DNA from: CAYVBJ01 sp964415185
Lineage (GTDB): Bacteria; Bacteroidota; Rhodothermia; Balneolales; Balneolaceae
Assembly: GCA_964415185.1 (NCBI GenBank)
Contig: CAYPZI010000027.1
Span: 1-28,873 of the forward strand
DNA: 28,873 nucleotides
Direction: 5' to 3'
How positions within the stretch are numbered: the stretch's first letter is position 1; the number at the start of each line of letters is the position of its first letter. Under the pieces are notes generated by a model that was given only the letters and a program-made list of their open reading frames with translations, was not told where the DNA came from and searched no databases. A program made the position numbers and the translations under genes. Positions 17,265 through 24,683 of the stretch are shown here, one piece after another.

Positions 17265-17538
17265 TTTGTGCCAATCTCACTCAATATTTTGCTGTCTGGT
17301 AACTTCGAATATCAGAGATCGAATAACTGAGATCGCATATCAAATATGTGGCAAGCATCTAAAACTTACTTGTAATCACGATTACGTTTGTTGATATCCG
17401 ATCTTCGATCCGATGGTTACTTCCTAAATCTTCTTTCTAAAACGCCCGGGACAGACAAGAGGAGGACTTTGGGGCTGTCAAGCTTGAAATAGTGTTGTCT
17501 CCGACAGCAGGCGGAACAAAATTACTTGCTCGGAATTC

Positions 17539-17553
17539 AGTCATCGGATGACT
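17539..17553. repeat. AGTCATC-G-GATGACT palindrome
   Basis: A perfect 15-base palindrome with a 7-bp arm, of the same family as 17591-17603 and 16062-16079. Confidence 0.6.
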
Positions 17554-17590
17554 ATATGCAAAAATCCTCATATTGATCATAAACCAAAAA

Positions 17591-17603
17591 GTCATCCGAT
17601 GAC
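17591..17603. repeat. GTCATC-C-GATGAC palindrome
   Basis: A perfect 13-base palindrome, 37 bases after the similar one at 17539-17553 and with the opposite central base. Confidence 0.6.
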
Positions 17604-17619
17604 ACCCAAGCCCTGGAAA

Positions 17620-18414
17620 TCATTCAAACCCGAGATTAAACCGGTCTCTCATTTCCTGGATATACACACCGATATCATTTCTGAGTTCAAAAAGGCGGGC
17701 ATGCATCTGCTTGTACACACTGCTTTTCATAAACGGCTCCTTTTTAAGCTTTTGCAGTTCACTCAAAGCCTCGTTTGCACTGTAAAGTGCTTTTTTGGTA
17801 TAGGCAATATTGCCGCCAAGTACATCAAGCTCAAACCCGAATGAATAACCGCCGGCCAGTTTAGCACTGATTTTTAGAATATTATTTACATATTCGTGAT
17901 AGGTTTTGCTGTGATACTTGGGCGAAATATATTCGGCCCATCGAAGTACATCTACGGCGTAATCTCTTGAATCCTTGAAGAGTTTCATATTTTCAATTGA
18001 ACCGTAATCCGAATGTGCAAACTCATCGCTCAGACTTTTCCACTCTTCTCCGTAATAAAAATCATCGTCTTCTTCATCATCATCATAGTCATCCGGGAAT
18101 GAAAAATCTTCATCTTCATCCTCATAAAAGAAAAAATCATCATCCCAATCGTCATCTTCGTCATCGTCATCCCAGTCAAGATCATCCGGGAAATAAGCTT
18201 CATCCAGTAAAAGTTCTTCTTCAATAAAAGCTTCAACTGCATCCAGTTCATCCATATTTTCCTGTAACAGCATCAGCCACCGCGGTGTATTACCTTTGGG
18301 GTCGGCCGTTATAAAGCGTCTCAGTTGCTCGCTTTTCTTTTCGATTTCATTGAGATGATTTTCCCATTGGTGTTCGTTCCAGATGAAATTATCATCAAAA
18401 CCGTCAATACTCAT
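17620..18414 (-). CDS. Unknown cytoplasmic protein with a very acidic middle
   Basis: This 264-residue protein has no signal peptide or membrane helix. Residues 1-65 are helical and mixed. Residues 66-122 are an extreme Asp/Glu tract broken by Phe, Tyr and Trp (for example DWDDDDEDDDWDDDFFFYED). Residues 125-264 form a helical domain with SRDYAVDVLRWAEYISPKYH and a coiled-coil-like end (ANEALSELQKLKKEPFMKS). I do not recognise a family. It follows the phosphorylase gene on the same strand after 121 bases, so it may be the last gene of that operon or have its own promoter. The reading frame is real, judging by the structured flanks on both sides of the acidic part. Confidence 0.8.
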   Translation of the reverse strand: MSIDGFDDNFIWNEHQWENHLNEIEKKSEQLRRFITADPKGNTPRWLMLLQENMDELDAVEAFIEEELLLDEAYFPDDLDWDDDDEDDDWDDDFFFYEDEDEDFSFPDDYDDDEEDDDFYYGEEWKSLSDEFAHSDYGSIENMKLFKDSRDYAVDVLRWAEYISPKYHSKTYHEYVNNILKISAKLAGGYSFGFELDVLGGNIAYTKKALYSANEALSELQKLKKEPFMKSSVYKQMHARLFELRNDIGVYIQEMRDRFNLGFE

Positions 18415-18535
18415 GTAGTGAAATGATAAGAGGTGTTTGAGTTTATTCTATAAAACAAAAATTGCTAATAAATTCAAGTGCAAAGTACAAAAAAATAACG
18501 TGTCGGAAGAACATAAAATTTTTGAGCCTGCAAAC

Positions 18536-19372
18536 TTATAATTTTTCAATAACTCCAACTATAACACGGGTCATTTTAGGCTCGGCCATTGTGGCTGCCT
18601 CCAGCACATCTTCAATGCTTACAGGCTCAAGGGCGTCCGGAAAACATTCATCCGTAATCACTGACATACCAAGTACTTCCATGTTCATATGTACGGCTGC
18701 AAGTACTTCGGGCACCGTACTCATGCCCACTACATCCGCACCGATTTGGCGTAAATAACGATATTCTGCACGGGTCTCGAGCATGGGGCCGGTAAGGGCC
18801 ACATATACACCCTGCTGCATCTTGATTCCTTTTTCAAGAGCAACATTTTCGGCAATATCAGACAGGCGCTCGGTATATGGCTCGCTCATATCGGGAAACC
18901 TGGGTCCAAGCTTATCATCATTAGGCCCGATGAGGGGATTATCGCCAAGCATATTTATATGATCCCGGATCAACATGATATCACCCCGGCTGAAGTTCGG
19001 ATTCAGCCCACCACAGGCATTGCTTACAATAAGAGTGCTTGCGCCGTTTGCCTTCAATACACGAACCGGAAATACAATTTGCTGCATCGTATATCCTTCA
19101 TAATAATGGAAACGGCCCTGCATTGCGACAACATCCTTCCCGCCGAGTTTGCCGAACAGCAGTTTACCGTGATGGCTTTCTACAGTTGACACCGGGAAAT
19201 GAGGGATTTCATCATACGGAATAGCAACTTGAATATCCATCTCATCGGCAAGCTGCCCGAGGCCTGTACCAAGAATCATCAGGTATTCAGGGCGAAGGTC
19301 TGTCTTATTTTGTATAAAATCTAAAGCTTCCTTTCGTTTTCTTCTGAAAGTTTCTACTGAATCGTATGCCAT
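18536..19372 (-). CDS. punA: Purine nucleoside phosphorylase, class I (trimeric type)
   Basis: This 278-residue protein matches the trimeric PNP family along its length: GTGLGQLA (35-42), ESHHGKL (phosphate-site histidine, 65-71), MQGRFHYYEGY (84-94), SNACGGLN (117-124), RDHINMLGDNPL (136-147), GPMLETRAEYR (Glu199) and GMSTVPEV (216-223). It splits purine nucleosides with phosphate into base and ribose-1-phosphate in purine salvage. The residue matching the human base-binding Asn243 is Asp241 here (VITDE). The gene lies 13 bases downstream of divIVA, within the yggS operon. Confidence 0.95.
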   Translation of the reverse strand: MAYDSVETFRRKRKEALDFIQNKTDLRPEYLMILGTGLGQLADEMDIQVAIPYDEIPHFPVSTVESHHGKLLFGKLGGKDVVAMQGRFHYYEGYTMQQIVFPVRVLKANGASTLIVSNACGGLNPNFSRGDIMLIRDHINMLGDNPLIGPNDDKLGPRFPDMSEPYTERLSDIAENVALEKGIKMQQGVYVALTGPMLETRAEYRYLRQIGADVVGMSTVPEVLAAVHMNMEVLGMSVITDECFPDALEPVSIEDVLEAATMAEPKMTRVIVGVIEKL

Positions 19373-19385
19373 CTGTTTTTTTAAG

Positions 19386-20000
19386 TTATTCTATATCATC
19401 AAGTATATCATCCATATTCTCGGCTCCGGGTGGGATGCTGTTTTCTGACACTATCTCTTTTCGTTTGGTGTATTGAACTTCCCTTCTTCCGGAATCATCA
19501 AGCCTGGAGTTTTCATACTCTTCTTCTTTCGGCATTGAAAAAAGCGATGCATCGTCTTTGCTGAACTGCTGAAGCGATTCCTGGGCAAGGTCGAGGTAAG
19601 ATTGAATTCCCCCTACAATCTCTTTCCTTCTCTCAAGCAATCTGAGAATGCTCTGCCTGATCTGCTGTCGCTGATGGCTTGCCTCTCTCACTATGGAATC
19701 CGCTTCAATTTCAGCTTTTTCAATAATGTTTTTCGATTCTTTTCTCGCACCGGATAATTTTTGGTCGGCTGAATCTTTTGCTGTCTGAAGGGTTTCGTGC
19801 AAAGCCTGCTCAACCCTTTCATAATGCTTCAGCTTTTCATCCATTTTATCAATCTGGCTCTCGAGTTCCCGAATTTTACCTACCATGTGTTCCCACTCAT
19901 TGGCAACAAGGTTTAGAAATGCGTGAACTTCTGCCGTATCATATCCTCGTAATGACCGTTCGAATGACTGTTGCTTAATTTCAAGTGCTGTTAATTTCAT
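19386..20000 (-). CDS. divIVA: DivIVA domain protein
   Basis: This 204-residue protein carries the N-terminal DivIVA membrane-binding and coiled-coil motif: KLTALEIKQQSFERSLRGYD, then VHAFLNLVANEWE. A long coiled coil runs to about residue 150 (ARKESKNIIEKAEIEADSIV) and a disordered acidic tail ends ILDDIE. DivIVA proteins sense curved membrane and place partner proteins at poles or septa; the role in this lineage is not established from sequence. It lies between the PspB-like genes (31 bases upstream) and the phosphorylase gene. Confidence 0.9.
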   Translation of the reverse strand: MKLTALEIKQQSFERSLRGYDTAEVHAFLNLVANEWEHMVGKIRELESQIDKMDEKLKHYERVEQALHETLQTAKDSADQKLSGARKESKNIIEKAEIEADSIVREASHQRQQIRQSILRLLERRKEIVGGIQSYLDLAQESLQQFSKDDASLFSMPKEEEYENSRLDDSGRREVQYTKRKEIVSENSIPPGAENMDDILDDIE

Positions 20001-20031
20001 AGGTTGATCCTTTTAATTGGCAAAATAACGC

Positions 20032-20418
20032 TTAATTTTTTAACATATTCCTTAAATTTCCGCTCTTGTCTTCATCACTCTTGCCTTCGGTGCTTTTAGT
20101 ATCTTCTTCTATCTCAATAACTGATGATTGTTTCTTTTTATCGGCTTTTTTTTGAGTTTCGGTTTTTGATTTTGTGTTTTCTCCACTTCCAAGAGCTTCA
20201 GGATTCTCATCCGTTACAATTGCTTCAAGATTTGCAAGCCTTCTGTCCGTTTTATACTTAAACTCCCTGAGTGCATTTAAAAATTCCTCATCTTCCGCTA
20301 CAGACTTTCCACCCCTGTTATTGATCCAGGTCTTAATAATGCTGCTCATAATTGCAAGAAATACAATTCCCACAATACTGCCAAATACAATCGAAACTAT
20401 AATAATTTCTTCACCCAT
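20032..20418 (-). CDS. PspB-like small membrane protein (second of a pair)
   Basis: This 128-residue protein has one N-terminal membrane helix (about 5-28) and a short basic stretch. A helical segment (DRRLANLEAIVTDENPEAL, about 57-75) resembles the PspB C-terminal pattern of RI-LE-I-D-E-P. A low-complexity, charged tail of about 50 residues follows, rich in K, E, D and S, ending LRNMLKN. The start ATG shares one base with the TAA stop of the gene upstream (TAATG), so the two are translationally coupled. PspB proteins sense envelope stress with PspC; no pspC or pspA is visible nearby. The resemblance is at motif level only. Confidence 0.7.
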   Translation of the reverse strand: MGEEIIIVSIVFGSIVGIVFLAIMSSIIKTWINNRGGKSVAEDEEFLNALREFKYKTDRRLANLEAIVTDENPEALGSGENTKSKTETQKKADKKKQSSVIEIEEDTKSTEGKSDEDKSGNLRNMLKN

Positions 20419-20723
20419 TATGATTTCTCCATTTTTTTCCTGGCCATTTCAGAAATTTTTTCTTCATTTTCTTTTACTTCATCTACTTCAATCTTTTGAT
20501 ATGATTTCGTTGATGCCTGAAAATCATCCGGTTCTTCAGCTGCAATGGCTTCAAGATTTTCAATCCTCTTTTTTAACTGCTGAATAAGCTTCCGCATTTC
20601 TTTAATTTCTTTTTCATGATGGCTGCTGATACTATTCTGCTTTTTTTCATTCTTTTTATATTCCAGAAAAAGTCCGCCGACAATAGCAGTTATCACAATA
20701 AGAAATATCATCCATCCGGTCAT
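20418..20723 (-). CDS. PspB-like small membrane protein (first of a pair)
   Basis: This 101-residue protein has an N-terminal membrane helix (about 3-20), a lysine-rich junction (EYKKNEKKQN) and a coiled-coil segment. That segment contains LIQQLKKRIENLEAIAAEEP, which lines up with PspB's C-terminal helix and with the same region of the gene downstream. The tail is charged and helical. The two proteins look like diverged duplicates. Position between yggS and divIVA suggests an envelope or division role, by inference only. Confidence 0.7.
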   Translation of the reverse strand: MTGWMIFLIVITAIVGGLFLEYKKNEKKQNSISSHHEKEIKEMRKLIQQLKKRIENLEAIAAEEPDDFQASTKSYQKIEVDEVKENEEKISEMARKKMEKS

Positions 20724-20778
20724 AATACCTCAGTTTAATTTATAATTTTAACTTTGTAAATGATATTTACGAATTGAT

Positions 20779-21480
20779 TCAGCCATAGTTTCGCTCGCCG
20801 AATATTGCTGTGCCAACCCGGACCATAGTGGATCCTTCTTCAATCGCTGCTTCAAGGTCGTTTGTCATTCCCATCGAGAGATGTTCGAGCTGCACAGCTC
20901 CATCATTTAGAAATTCATGCTCCGACCTGAGCTTCCTCAAAAGCGAAAACTCTTTTCTTACAACGTCCATATCATCCGAAAATGTTGCCATTCCCATCAA
21001 TCCTTTAACTTTGACAGACTTCAATTCCTGTCCATATTTAAGAATTTTTTCAAGATTACCGGGTATGCATCCGCTTTTCTGATCTTCATCACTGATGTTT
21101 ACCTGTATCAACACATTAATTAATCTGTTCTCGGCAGACGCTCGTTTTTCAACCTCTTTTAAGGCCTTTTTTTTGTGAATCGACTGAATCCAGTCAACCC
21201 TGTGTGCCATGTATTTTATTTTATTCGTCTGAAGGTTTCCAATAAAATGCCACCTGATCTCATTTTCCCCGATAGATTCCATTTTATCTTCCAGTTCTTT
21301 AGCCCTGTTTTCACCAAAATGTACCTGTCCGGCTTCAAATGCTTCCAGTATATCGCTGTCCGGTTTCGTTTTGCTGACTGCAACAAGTGTGATTTCGTCC
21401 GGGTTTCTGCCGCAGTTTTCGCATGATGTTCTGATTCGCTGCTTTAGGTTGTCAATATTTTGACGAATATCTGCACTCAT
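20779..21480 (-). CDS. yggS: YggS/PLPBP family PLP homeostasis protein
   Basis: This 233-residue protein has the family's order of motifs: VAVSKTKP with the pyridoxal-phosphate lysine (Lys37), FGENRAKELEDK, WHFIGNLQTNK, KGLMGMAT, LSMGMTNDLEAAIEEGSTMVR at about 202-222, and VGTAIFGER. It binds PLP without known enzyme activity and keeps vitamin B6 and amino-acid metabolism balanced. In many bacteria it stands near division genes (sepF, divIVA); here it begins the run that contains divIVA. Confidence 0.95.
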   Translation of the reverse strand: MSADIRQNIDNLKQRIRTSCENCGRNPDEITLVAVSKTKPDSDILEAFEAGQVHFGENRAKELEDKMESIGENEIRWHFIGNLQTNKIKYMAHRVDWIQSIHKKKALKEVEKRASAENRLINVLIQVNISDEDQKSGCIPGNLEKILKYGQELKSVKVKGLMGMATFSDDMDVVRKEFSLLRKLRSEHEFLNDGAVQLEHLSMGMTNDLEAAIEEGSTMVRVGTAIFGERNYG

Positions 21481-21505
21481 TTACTATAAAATACTTTCGA
21501 AATTG

Positions 21506-21529
21506 GCAAAAGTTTGAAAACGCTTTTGC
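21506..21529 (-). promoter_or_regulatory. Hairpin in the yggS leader
   Basis: Arms GCAAAAG and CTTTTGC (7 bp) enclose 10 bases, with the gene's start 26 bases further on. It could form in the leader RNA or be a dyad operator; no function is shown by the sequence. Confidence 0.35.
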
Positions 21530-21693
21530 GCAGGGTTAAACTGCATTATTTAAATATACAAAATAGCCATTGTGATTCGAGATTTAATTTTAGTGAAATT
21601 TTGTGTTTATAAAGTTTTATTGCTTTAAAAATAATCGTATTTTTTCTGTCTGTGATAAAAATTATGACTAAGAAAAATTATTTCACAACAATT

Positions 21694-21761
21694 TGGCCTG
21701 CAAAGTGCCGGCTCATCCACCAAAGCCATAAGAGACCAGGTGAGGAGGCCAGATAGCACTT
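21694..21761 (+). promoter_or_regulatory. Possible structured leader of the Nif3 gene
   Basis: TGGCCT (21694-21699) is complementary to AGGCCA (21746-21751), part of the GAGGAGG ribosome-binding region. AAGTGC (21703-21708) is complementary to GCACTT (21756-21761), which runs into the TTG start at 21760. TCATCCACC also pairs partly with GGTGAGGA. The two six-base helices cross, so they would form an H-type pseudoknot or compete, and either would cover the ribosome site or start. Compared with the AT-rich DNA before it, this 70-base stretch is clearly GC-richer. Confidence 0.4.
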
Positions 21762-22812
21762 GAATACTCAAATCCGGCATATCACCAGTTTCATCCATCA
21801 ATGGGCACCCCCCGGAATCAAACTGGATTACGATAATGTCGGGCTTCTTGTCGGAGACCCCTCATCCGAAGTTAAACGAATTCTTGTTTGCCTGGATGTA
21901 ACTGAAGAAGTGGCAGATGAAGCAATTGAAAAAAAATGTGAGCTGATCGTATCTCATCATCCACTCATATTTAAAAAAATCAGCCGCATCAACCCAACCA
22001 ATGAACAGGGCAGAATCTTATATAAGTTGATCGGTCATAATATAGGCCTCCTTTCCGCTCATACAAACCTGGATGCCGCACTCGATGGCGTTTCATTTGT
22101 CCTGGCCAATAACCTTGGTCTCGACAATCTCGAGTTTCTTGATAAAAGCTACAACATCTCCGAAAAAATTACCCTCACTACCGATGCCGAAGATACCGAG
22201 TCGGTATTAAAGCTATTGAACTACTACTCTGCAGAAGAAGCTCACTATTTTGAAGTGGATGGCCGGAATGAAGGATTGAAATGCTTTGAAGCTGTAATAG
22301 ACCGGCACAATATTCCGCAGCTTAAAGCTGCGCTTAACAAGGAAAAACTGCTTAAAAAAGGAAGTTTGCAAATTGCTTCTCTCAATGAATCAACAAATAA
22401 TTTCGGGATGGGAGTCATTGGAAATTATCCTGAAAATGGAATTGCAAAAGATGAGTTTTTATACCTGGTTTGCCGTGCCCTGGATGTGCCTTCCATTCGT
22501 TATTCAGGCAGCACTTCGATGATTAAAAAAGTAGCTGTCTGTGGCGGTGCCGGGATATCATTGAAAGATAAGGCGCTCAGCTCCGGAGCAGATGCTTTTC
22601 TCACCGCCGACATCAAATATCACGATTTTTTTACTGAAAAAAATAACTTCTTGCTGGTAGATACCGGACACTATGAAAATGAATTCCCGGTAGTAGAGGC
22701 AATAAGAAAAGAACTTTCAGAAGCATTTGAAACAATTGAGGTCGAATCCACAAAATGTGTAACCAACCCGGTTAAATACTTTGTCACCGATTTAGAACAA
22801 AAACAATTATAA
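21760..22812 (+). CDS. Nif3 family (YbgI/YqfO) dinuclear-metal protein
   Basis: This 350-residue protein has the two halves of the Nif3 fold: LDYDNVGLLVGDP (22-34), SHHPLIFKKI with metal-binding His66/His67, SAHTNLDAA (Asp105), and at the C-terminal side GGAGISLKDKALSSGADAFL and DTGHYENEFP (His304, Glu306). The insert between them (about 125-240) is the NGG1p-interacting/PII-like domain found in the longer YqfO type. The family is often labelled GTP cyclohydrolase I type 2, but its function is uncertain. The start is TTG, preceded by a good ribosome site GAGGAGG 11 bases upstream. The COG1579 gene 14 bases downstream is a common partner. Confidence 0.92.
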   Translation: MNTQIRHITSFIHQWAPPGIKLDYDNVGLLVGDPSSEVKRILVCLDVTEEVADEAIEKKCELIVSHHPLIFKKISRINPTNEQGRILYKLIGHNIGLLSAHTNLDAALDGVSFVLANNLGLDNLEFLDKSYNISEKITLTTDAEDTESVLKLLNYYSAEEAHYFEVDGRNEGLKCFEAVIDRHNIPQLKAALNKEKLLKKGSLQIASLNESTNNFGMGVIGNYPENGIAKDEFLYLVCRALDVPSIRYSGSTSMIKKVAVCGGAGISLKDKALSSGADAFLTADIKYHDFFTEKNNFLLVDTGHYENEFPVVEAIRKELSEAFETIEVESTKCVTNPVKYFVTDLEQKQL

Positions 22813-22826
22813 TACTGTCAATAATC

Positions 22827-23561
22827 ATGGAAGAGGTACTGCAAAAACTTGCAAATTTACAATACATCGACAGCCGCATCGATGAGTTAAAACAACTTCA
22901 GGGTGACCTTCCTGAAGAAATTTTGGATATTGAAACCGATATCGCAAGGCATAATGCCAAAATTGAAAAACTGCGGGAAGAGAAAAAAAACCTGACGGTT
23001 GAAAGAGACAAATTAAAAGTTGACATAGAAGCTGCAATTGAGAAAACCGCTAAATACGAAGATCAACAGCTTACCGTAAGAAACAATCGTGAGTATGATG
23101 CTCTCACAAAAGAGATAGAAGCTCAAAAGCAACTGGTGGAAAATGCAACCTCCAGAATTGAAGAAATAGAAAAGCGGCTGGAGGAAATCGACCCGGAACT
23201 CGAAGAGGAAGAAGAAGACCTGAAACATACAGAGGATCTTTACGAAAGCAAGAAAAAGAATCTTGACAAAGTGATCGAGGGAACTGAAAGCGAAGAGAAG
23301 AGACTGCTTGAAATCCGTAAAGAAGTGGAGGAAGAACTTGATCAACGTTACCTGAGAAGTTACAGCCGGTTGCGTGACGGGCTTACTAACAACATGGCAG
23401 TTGTTCCAATGGAAAAAGGAGCAGCTCTTGGTATGGCACTCCCGCCTCAAACGCAGGTAGAAGTTAGAAGAAAAAACAAAATTATAATCGACGAAAACAG
23501 CGGACGTATTGTTGTAGACCCTTCTTTCTTCGAACAGGCCAAAAAAGAGCTTAAAGTGTAA
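22827..23561 (+). CDS. COG1579-type coiled-coil protein without zinc ribbon cysteines
   Basis: This 244-residue protein is a long coiled coil (about 5-180) followed by the conserved C-terminal module AVVPMEKGAALGMALPPQT and KNKIIIDENSGRIVVDP. In relatives this module is a C4 zinc ribbon with the form GACGGC...PPQ and VCEHCGRIL. Here the four cysteine positions are Ala200, Met203, Asp222 and Ser225, while the residues around them (PPQ, GRI-VDP) are kept. The whole protein contains no cysteine. The gene is intact and follows the Nif3 gene as usual. The family has been proposed to bind nucleic acid; here any ribbon fold must hold without metal. Confidence 0.88.
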   Translation: MEEVLQKLANLQYIDSRIDELKQLQGDLPEEILDIETDIARHNAKIEKLREEKKNLTVERDKLKVDIEAAIEKTAKYEDQQLTVRNNREYDALTKEIEAQKQLVENATSRIEEIEKRLEEIDPELEEEEEDLKHTEDLYESKKKNLDKVIEGTESEEKRLLEIRKEVEEELDQRYLRSYSRLRDGLTNNMAVVPMEKGAALGMALPPQTQVEVRRKNKIIIDENSGRIVVDPSFFEQAKKELKV

Positions 23562-23597
23562 AGCCCTGAAATAGATCTCTTTTAATTTCGTTATAAG

Positions 23598-23966
23598 AAA
23601 GCTGACGGGCAATCGCTCCGACAAGTCAATTGCCGGGGAGGAAAGTCCGGACACCGGCAGGTGCCGTGCCCCGGGAAACCGGGGGCGCCGGATTTAAAGA
23701 TCCGGCATCAGATAGTGCCACAGAAAATATACCGCCCCGGCTTTCGTGAGAATTCCTGGGTAAGGGTGAAATGGTGGGGTAAGAGCCCACCGCTCCGAAC
23801 AGTAATGTCGGAGGCTTGGCAAACCTCACGGGGTGCAAGTTCATACAGGCCTGGCTTTGCCTGCAGCATTGAGGCCGGGTAGAACGCACAGATAAATGAT
23901 TGCCGGCCCGGAATACCGTCACGTTACGGATTTCCGGGCTACAGAATCCGGCTTACAGTCAGCATG
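23598..23966 (+). ncRNA. rnpB: RNase P RNA, bacterial type A
   Basis: The conserved catalytic parts are in order: GAGGAAAGTCCGGACACCG (from 23637), ACAGAAAATATACCGCC (23719 onward), GGTAAGGGTGAAATGGTGGG (23759 onward), GTAAGAGCCCACCG, GGCAAACC, and the 3' part ACAGAATCCGGCTTACAG (23941-23958). The ends pair as helix P1 through GCTGAC (23601-23606) and GTCAGC (23958-23963). Length of about 370 bases is normal. The RNA cuts the 5' leader from pre-tRNA. It begins about 36 bases after the stop of the COG1579 gene and is followed by a hairpin. Confidence 0.96.
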
Positions 23967-23975
23967 TTCATACAC

Positions 23976-24005
23976 CAACGGGCCGCACTAAAATGCGGTC
24001 CGTTG
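23976..24005 (+). terminator. Hairpin terminator after rnpB
   Basis: CAACGGGCCGCA pairs with TGCGGTCCGTTG around a six-base loop. The following bases ATTTCTCTTT are T-rich but not a pure T-run, so it is a moderate rho-independent terminator. Confidence 0.65.
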
Positions 24006-24122
24006 ATTTCTCTTTACATCCTTTTATTTTACATTGACTACACAGTGGGGTACCTTTCTGCAATAAACAAGTCACAATTTTGTTATACATTTACAAATAA
24101 AACCTAAATAGAATTAATACTA

Positions 24123-24614
24123 ATGAGATATTTGAAAATTATAAGCTCTTTCACGTTCATCATTTTCTTGAGCGCTCAGATGGCTTTTGCACAACAAATG
24201 CAGCAACCGAAGCCTGCTTCACCTGATGAAGTATCGGATGAAGAACTTTCCATGTTTGCTCAAACACTGAACGACCTTGAGCCTCTGCAGCAAGAATTAC
24301 AGAATGATATCGAAGAACTTGTGAAAAGTGAAAATATGGAAATGCAGCGTTTCCAGGAAATTATGGTCGCAATGCAAAATCCACAGATGTCTGACCAGGC
24401 TGAAATCACCGATGAAGAACAAGAAAAAATTGGGAAAATGCAGCCAAAACTTGTGGAATTACAGATGGGAGCCCAGGAAAAAATGATTACCGTTATTGAA
24501 GATAATGGTTTACAGTTGCAACGGTATCAACAATTAATGCTTGGCGTGCAACAACACCAGGAACTTGCAACACGGCTTCAAAGCGAACTTGAAGGTTCCG
24601 AATCTGATCAATAA
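24123..24614 (+). CDS. DUF4168 family exported protein
   Basis: This 163-residue precursor has a signal peptide ending AFAQQ (about residue 23). The mature protein is all-helical and rich in Q, M and E, with a first helix DEELSMFAQTLNDLEPLQQE and a last part ITVIEDNGLQLQRYQQLMLG. The NGLQLQRYQQ stretch corresponds to the gL-..Y..i core of DUF4168. Function is unknown; such proteins are periplasmic or extracellular. It is a single gene bounded by hairpins on both sides. Confidence 0.78.
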   Translation: MRYLKIISSFTFIIFLSAQMAFAQQMQQPKPASPDEVSDEELSMFAQTLNDLEPLQQELQNDIEELVKSENMEMQRFQEIMVAMQNPQMSDQAEITDEEQEKIGKMQPKLVELQMGAQEKMITVIEDNGLQLQRYQQLMLGVQQHQELATRLQSELEGSESDQ

Positions 24615-24631
24615 ATATTACATTTATTTCT

Positions 24632-24665
24632 AAAAAAGCTGCTCGTAAAAAAAGCAGCTTTTTTA
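24632..24665. terminator. Strong rho-independent terminator after the DUF4168 gene
   Basis: AAAAAAGCTGC and GCAGCTTTTTT form an 11-bp stem including the A/T ends, and a T-rich run follows. It has A-runs on the other side too, so it may work in both directions. It lies 18 bases after the stop codon. Confidence 0.85.
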
Positions 24666-24683
24666 TTTTTAAGAAAGATCCCG

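Larger units (their letters stand above)
17265..17619. other. Gene-free gap with palindromes and a possible decayed element
   Basis: No supported gene is visible. The left part (17300-17420) is made of short AT-rich related words (GAATATC, AGATCG, ATCCGATC). A more GC-rich part (17440-17535) contains the inverted repeat GCTGTC/GACAGC (17475-17516 region) and short open frames on both strands without recognisable domains. The palindromes at 17539-17553 and 17591-17603 follow. The stretch separates two convergent genes and may hold their transcription ends, but no hairpin with a T-run is visible. Confidence 0.45.

Noticed and set aside
17997..18227. His-rich plus-strand open frame that looks like a metal-binding peptide
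   Set aside because: It is the antisense of the GAT-rich acidic tract of the real minus-strand gene.
18476..18492. TACTTTG on the minus strand as promoter of the acidic-protein gene
   Set aside because: It has one base too few for TAnnTTTG and no TTG at the right distance upstream.
23013..23654. Open frame of 213 codons on the minus strand, Phe/Leu rich
   Set aside because: It is antisense to the coiled-coil COG1579 gene (GAA/AAG codons read as TTC/CTT) and also runs into rnpB.
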